Positions 22,401 to 23,985 of a stretch of DNA of 23,985 bases are shown here, piece by piece. The position numbers were made by a program, and so were the translations under genes. A model generated the notes under the pieces. The model searched no databases. It saw only the letters and a list, made by a program, of their open reading frames with translations, and had not been told where the DNA came from. Position 1 is the first letter of the stretch. Every line of letters begins with the position of its first letter. This stretch comes from JBBRGG01 sp038240875 (GTDB lineage Bacteria; Planctomycetota; Phycisphaerae; Phycisphaerales; UBA1924), in assembly GCA_038240875.1 (NCBI GenBank), contig JBBRGG010000015.1, positions 1 through 23,985 on the forward strand, read 5' to 3'.

Positions 22401-23381
22401 ATGCCCACTCCCGTGCAGCCCACTCCACCTCCATCACCTCGCTCTTTGGTCACTCTCCTCACCGATCTCATCGATTACGCCGGGCTCTTTCCCCCAGCGA
22501 AACTCGCCATGCCCGCAGCCGCCGAGGCGTACAACCGCGCACGCATAAGCGAACACGAATGGGCCTTGGGCCGCTTTGTCTGCCCCGCCGCTCAACTCGA
22601 AGACTTCTCCAAAGCCGCCGCCGCCCTCATGCCCGGCACCCTCGCAACCAGTGGCTATCAAGAACAGCTCGACGCTGGCTCGCCTTGGCGCGTTAGCGCC
22701 CTCGTCGATGCAACTACACCCGAAGCCTTCGAAGCCGACATCGATCACATCTTCGCATTCAACGCTCGCCACGAAACCTTCGACGCTGGTCTTGGTTTCT
22801 GCGACATGATCGAAGTGAAAGTACCTTCTCCTGATCGCATCGACGCGTGCATGGACCGCTTGCCCGAAGACATCTACCCCTTCTTTGAATTTCCTGTCGA
22901 TGTCGACTGCCGCGGCTATGTTGCTGCGCTCGCGGGCGAGCGCTGCGCCGCCAAAATTCGCACCGGTGGCGTCCTCTCCGACTTGTTCCCAACGCCCGAC
23001 GAAGTCGCTACGTTCTTAGCCGCGTGTGCCGCCGCCGACGTTCCCTTCAAAGCAACCGCCGGCCTGCATCACCCCATCCGCGCCCGCAACCACCTCACCT
23101 ACGAGCCAGATTCCCCATCCTGCACCATGCATGGCTTCCTCAACCTGTTCATCGCTGCCGCCTTTCTCAAAGCTCGCAAGGTCGATCACGCCGGCGCAGT
23201 CCGCATCCTCTCCGAAGAAGACGCAAGCGCCTTCACCTTCGCCGACGACTTCCTCAATTTCCGCGAGTTTGGCATCGAAACAGCGCAGCTCGCCCACTTC
23301 CGCGAAACCTTCGCCCTCTCCTTCGGCTCGTGTTCCTTCGACGAACCCATCGCCGATCTCGCCAAGCTCAACTTGCTCTGA
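22401..23381 (+). CDS. Conserved protein of unknown function next to fahA
   Basis: This 326-aa soluble protein has no signal peptide or membrane segment. I recognise it only as a conserved bacterial protein without an assigned role. Conserved-looking blocks are LIDYAGLFPPAKLAM (22-36), WALGRFVCPAAQL, FFEFPVDVDCRGYVAAL, AAKIRTGGV, VPFKATAGLHHPIR and MHGFLNLFIAAAF. Alternating strands with single Lys, Arg and His residues at strand ends (AKIRTGG, FKATAGLHHP) would suit a TIM-barrel enzyme, but that is a guess. It lies 35 bp before fumarylacetoacetase on the same strand, so the two may be co-transcribed, and a role near aromatic amino acid breakdown is conceivable. The ATG at 22401 precedes a Pro-rich leader of about 14 residues. 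Confidence 0.83.
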   Translation: MPTPVQPTPPPSPRSLVTLLTDLIDYAGLFPPAKLAMPAAAEAYNRARISEHEWALGRFVCPAAQLEDFSKAAAALMPGTLATSGYQEQLDAGSPWRVSALVDATTPEAFEADIDHIFAFNARHETFDAGLGFCDMIEVKVPSPDRIDACMDRLPEDIYPFFEFPVDVDCRGYVAALAGERCAAKIRTGGVLSDLFPTPDEVATFLAACAAADVPFKATAGLHHPIRARNHLTYEPDSPSCTMHGFLNLFIAAAFLKARKVDHAGAVRILSEEDASAFTFADDFLNFREFGIETAQLAHFRETFALSFGSCSFDEPIADLAKLNLL

Positions 23382-23416
23382 GTTTCGCTTCCTCACTCGC
23401 GCCGCTACCCTGCGGT

Positions 23417-23985
23417 ATGAGCACGCCAGCCAACTCCGCCCCTGATCCCGCCGCTAACCCCACAGCCAATCTCTCGCCCAATCTTGACCACACCCACGAT
23501 CCCGCCGCACGTTCCTTTGTCATCGAAGCCAACGATCCGGCCAACGGCTTTCCAATTCAGAACCTCCCCTATAGCTCTTTCTCAATAAGTGGCTCTGCCG
23601 ACAAGCACCTCGCGGTCCGCATCGGCGATCATCTTCTCGACCTCTCCATCATCGCGCGCACCGGCGCGTTCCACGCGATCCTCGCACCCCACTTCGCCGC
23701 AGATCCAGCCGCATACGAACGCGTTCACAACGCGTTTGACTCAGGCAATTTAATCCCTCTCTGCGACAGCACGCCAACGCTCCGCAAAGTAATCCGCCAT
23801 GCTCTCTTTGCCCTCCTTTCCGAATCCGCATCCGGAACCTCGTCCCTCCTTCGCGACGATGTTGACCTTCGCGCTCGAGCACTCATCCCCGTATCTCACG
23901 CGACTCTCCATCTCACCCACACAATCGGCGACTACACCGATTTCTACGCCTCCATGCACCACGCCACAACCGTCGGCACAATGTT
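23417..23985 (+). CDS. fahA: Fumarylacetoacetase, N-terminal part (runs off the window)
   Basis: Fumarylacetoacetase cleaves fumarylacetoacetate to fumarate and acetoacetate, the last step of tyrosine breakdown. 189 residues are visible; the gene continues past the end. After a disordered Pro/Ala/Asn-rich leader of about 44 residues comes FPIQNLPYSSFS (45-56), matching the FPIHNLPYGVFS start of the human enzyme, then LAVRIGDHLLDLSII, LRDDVDLRARALIP, and HTIGDYTDFYASMHHATTVG. In this last block Asp175 corresponds to the metal ligand Asp126 of the mammalian enzyme, Tyr177 to Tyr128, and His182 to the catalytic His133. The leader is about 30 residues longer than in the human protein. The remaining metal ligands lie beyond the window. 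Confidence 0.93.
   Translation, partial: MSTPANSAPDPAANPTANLSPNLDHTHDPAARSFVIEANDPANGFPIQNLPYSSFSISGSADKHLAVRIGDHLLDLSIIARTGAFHAILAPHFAADPAAYERVHNAFDSGNLIPLCDSTPTLRKVIRHALFALLSESASGTSSLLRDDVDLRARALIPVSHATLHLTHTIGDYTDFYASMHHATTVGTM

Overview
The window looks like a chromosomal segment of a planctomycete, probably of the Phycisphaerae type. The reasons are a giant multi-domain secretin, a prepilin-like protein of the DUF1559 style, weak or absent Shine-Dalgarno sites before most genes, and two conserved proteins of unknown function that I associate with this group. This assignment is inference from gene content; there is no 16S rRNA gene here. Almost all real genes are on the + strand and are GC-rich. 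One stretch (about 21000-21880) is clearly AT-richer and poor in convincing genes.

Layout. (1) 1-7674 is the 3' part of a huge secretin gene that is already open at base 1. It has about 24 complete secretin N-type domains plus one partial one, then a secretin pore domain and a Pro/Ser-rich tail. A lipoprotein gene overlaps its stop codon by ATGA (7671-8279). (2) 8484-12806 is a complete phosphate ABC transporter set, pstS-pstC-pstA-pstB, with no phoU in the window. (3) 13002-17590 holds sucA and sucB, the E1 and E2 components of 2-oxoglutarate dehydrogenase. E3 is not in the window. (4) 17700-19161 holds two tandem paralogous adenylate-kinase-type genes, about 57% identical by hand alignment. 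(5) 19195-19959 is a prepilin-type protein. (6) 19960-21899 is a long gene-poor stretch with short tandem repeats, one tRNA-Val(GAC) gene, stem-loops, and an AT-rich island with two possible small related ORFs. (7) 21900-23985 holds a 155-aa conserved unknown, a 326-aa conserved unknown, and the start of fumarylacetoacetase, which runs off the end.

How the parts relate. The secretin and the coupled lipoprotein probably form one envelope machine, an outer-membrane pore with an unusually long periplasmic stalk. The prepilin-like gene is functionally reminiscent but about 11 kb away. The pst genes import phosphate, sucAB runs a TCA-cycle step, the kinases balance adenine nucleotides, and the FAH gene completes tyrosine breakdown. 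These are housekeeping modules placed side by side rather than one pathway. The strongest candidate for something under-described is the giant secretin with its lipoprotein partner. Secondary candidates are the helically phased repeats before sucA and sucB, the tandem kinases separated by paired stem-loops, and the duplicated small ORFs in the AT-rich island.
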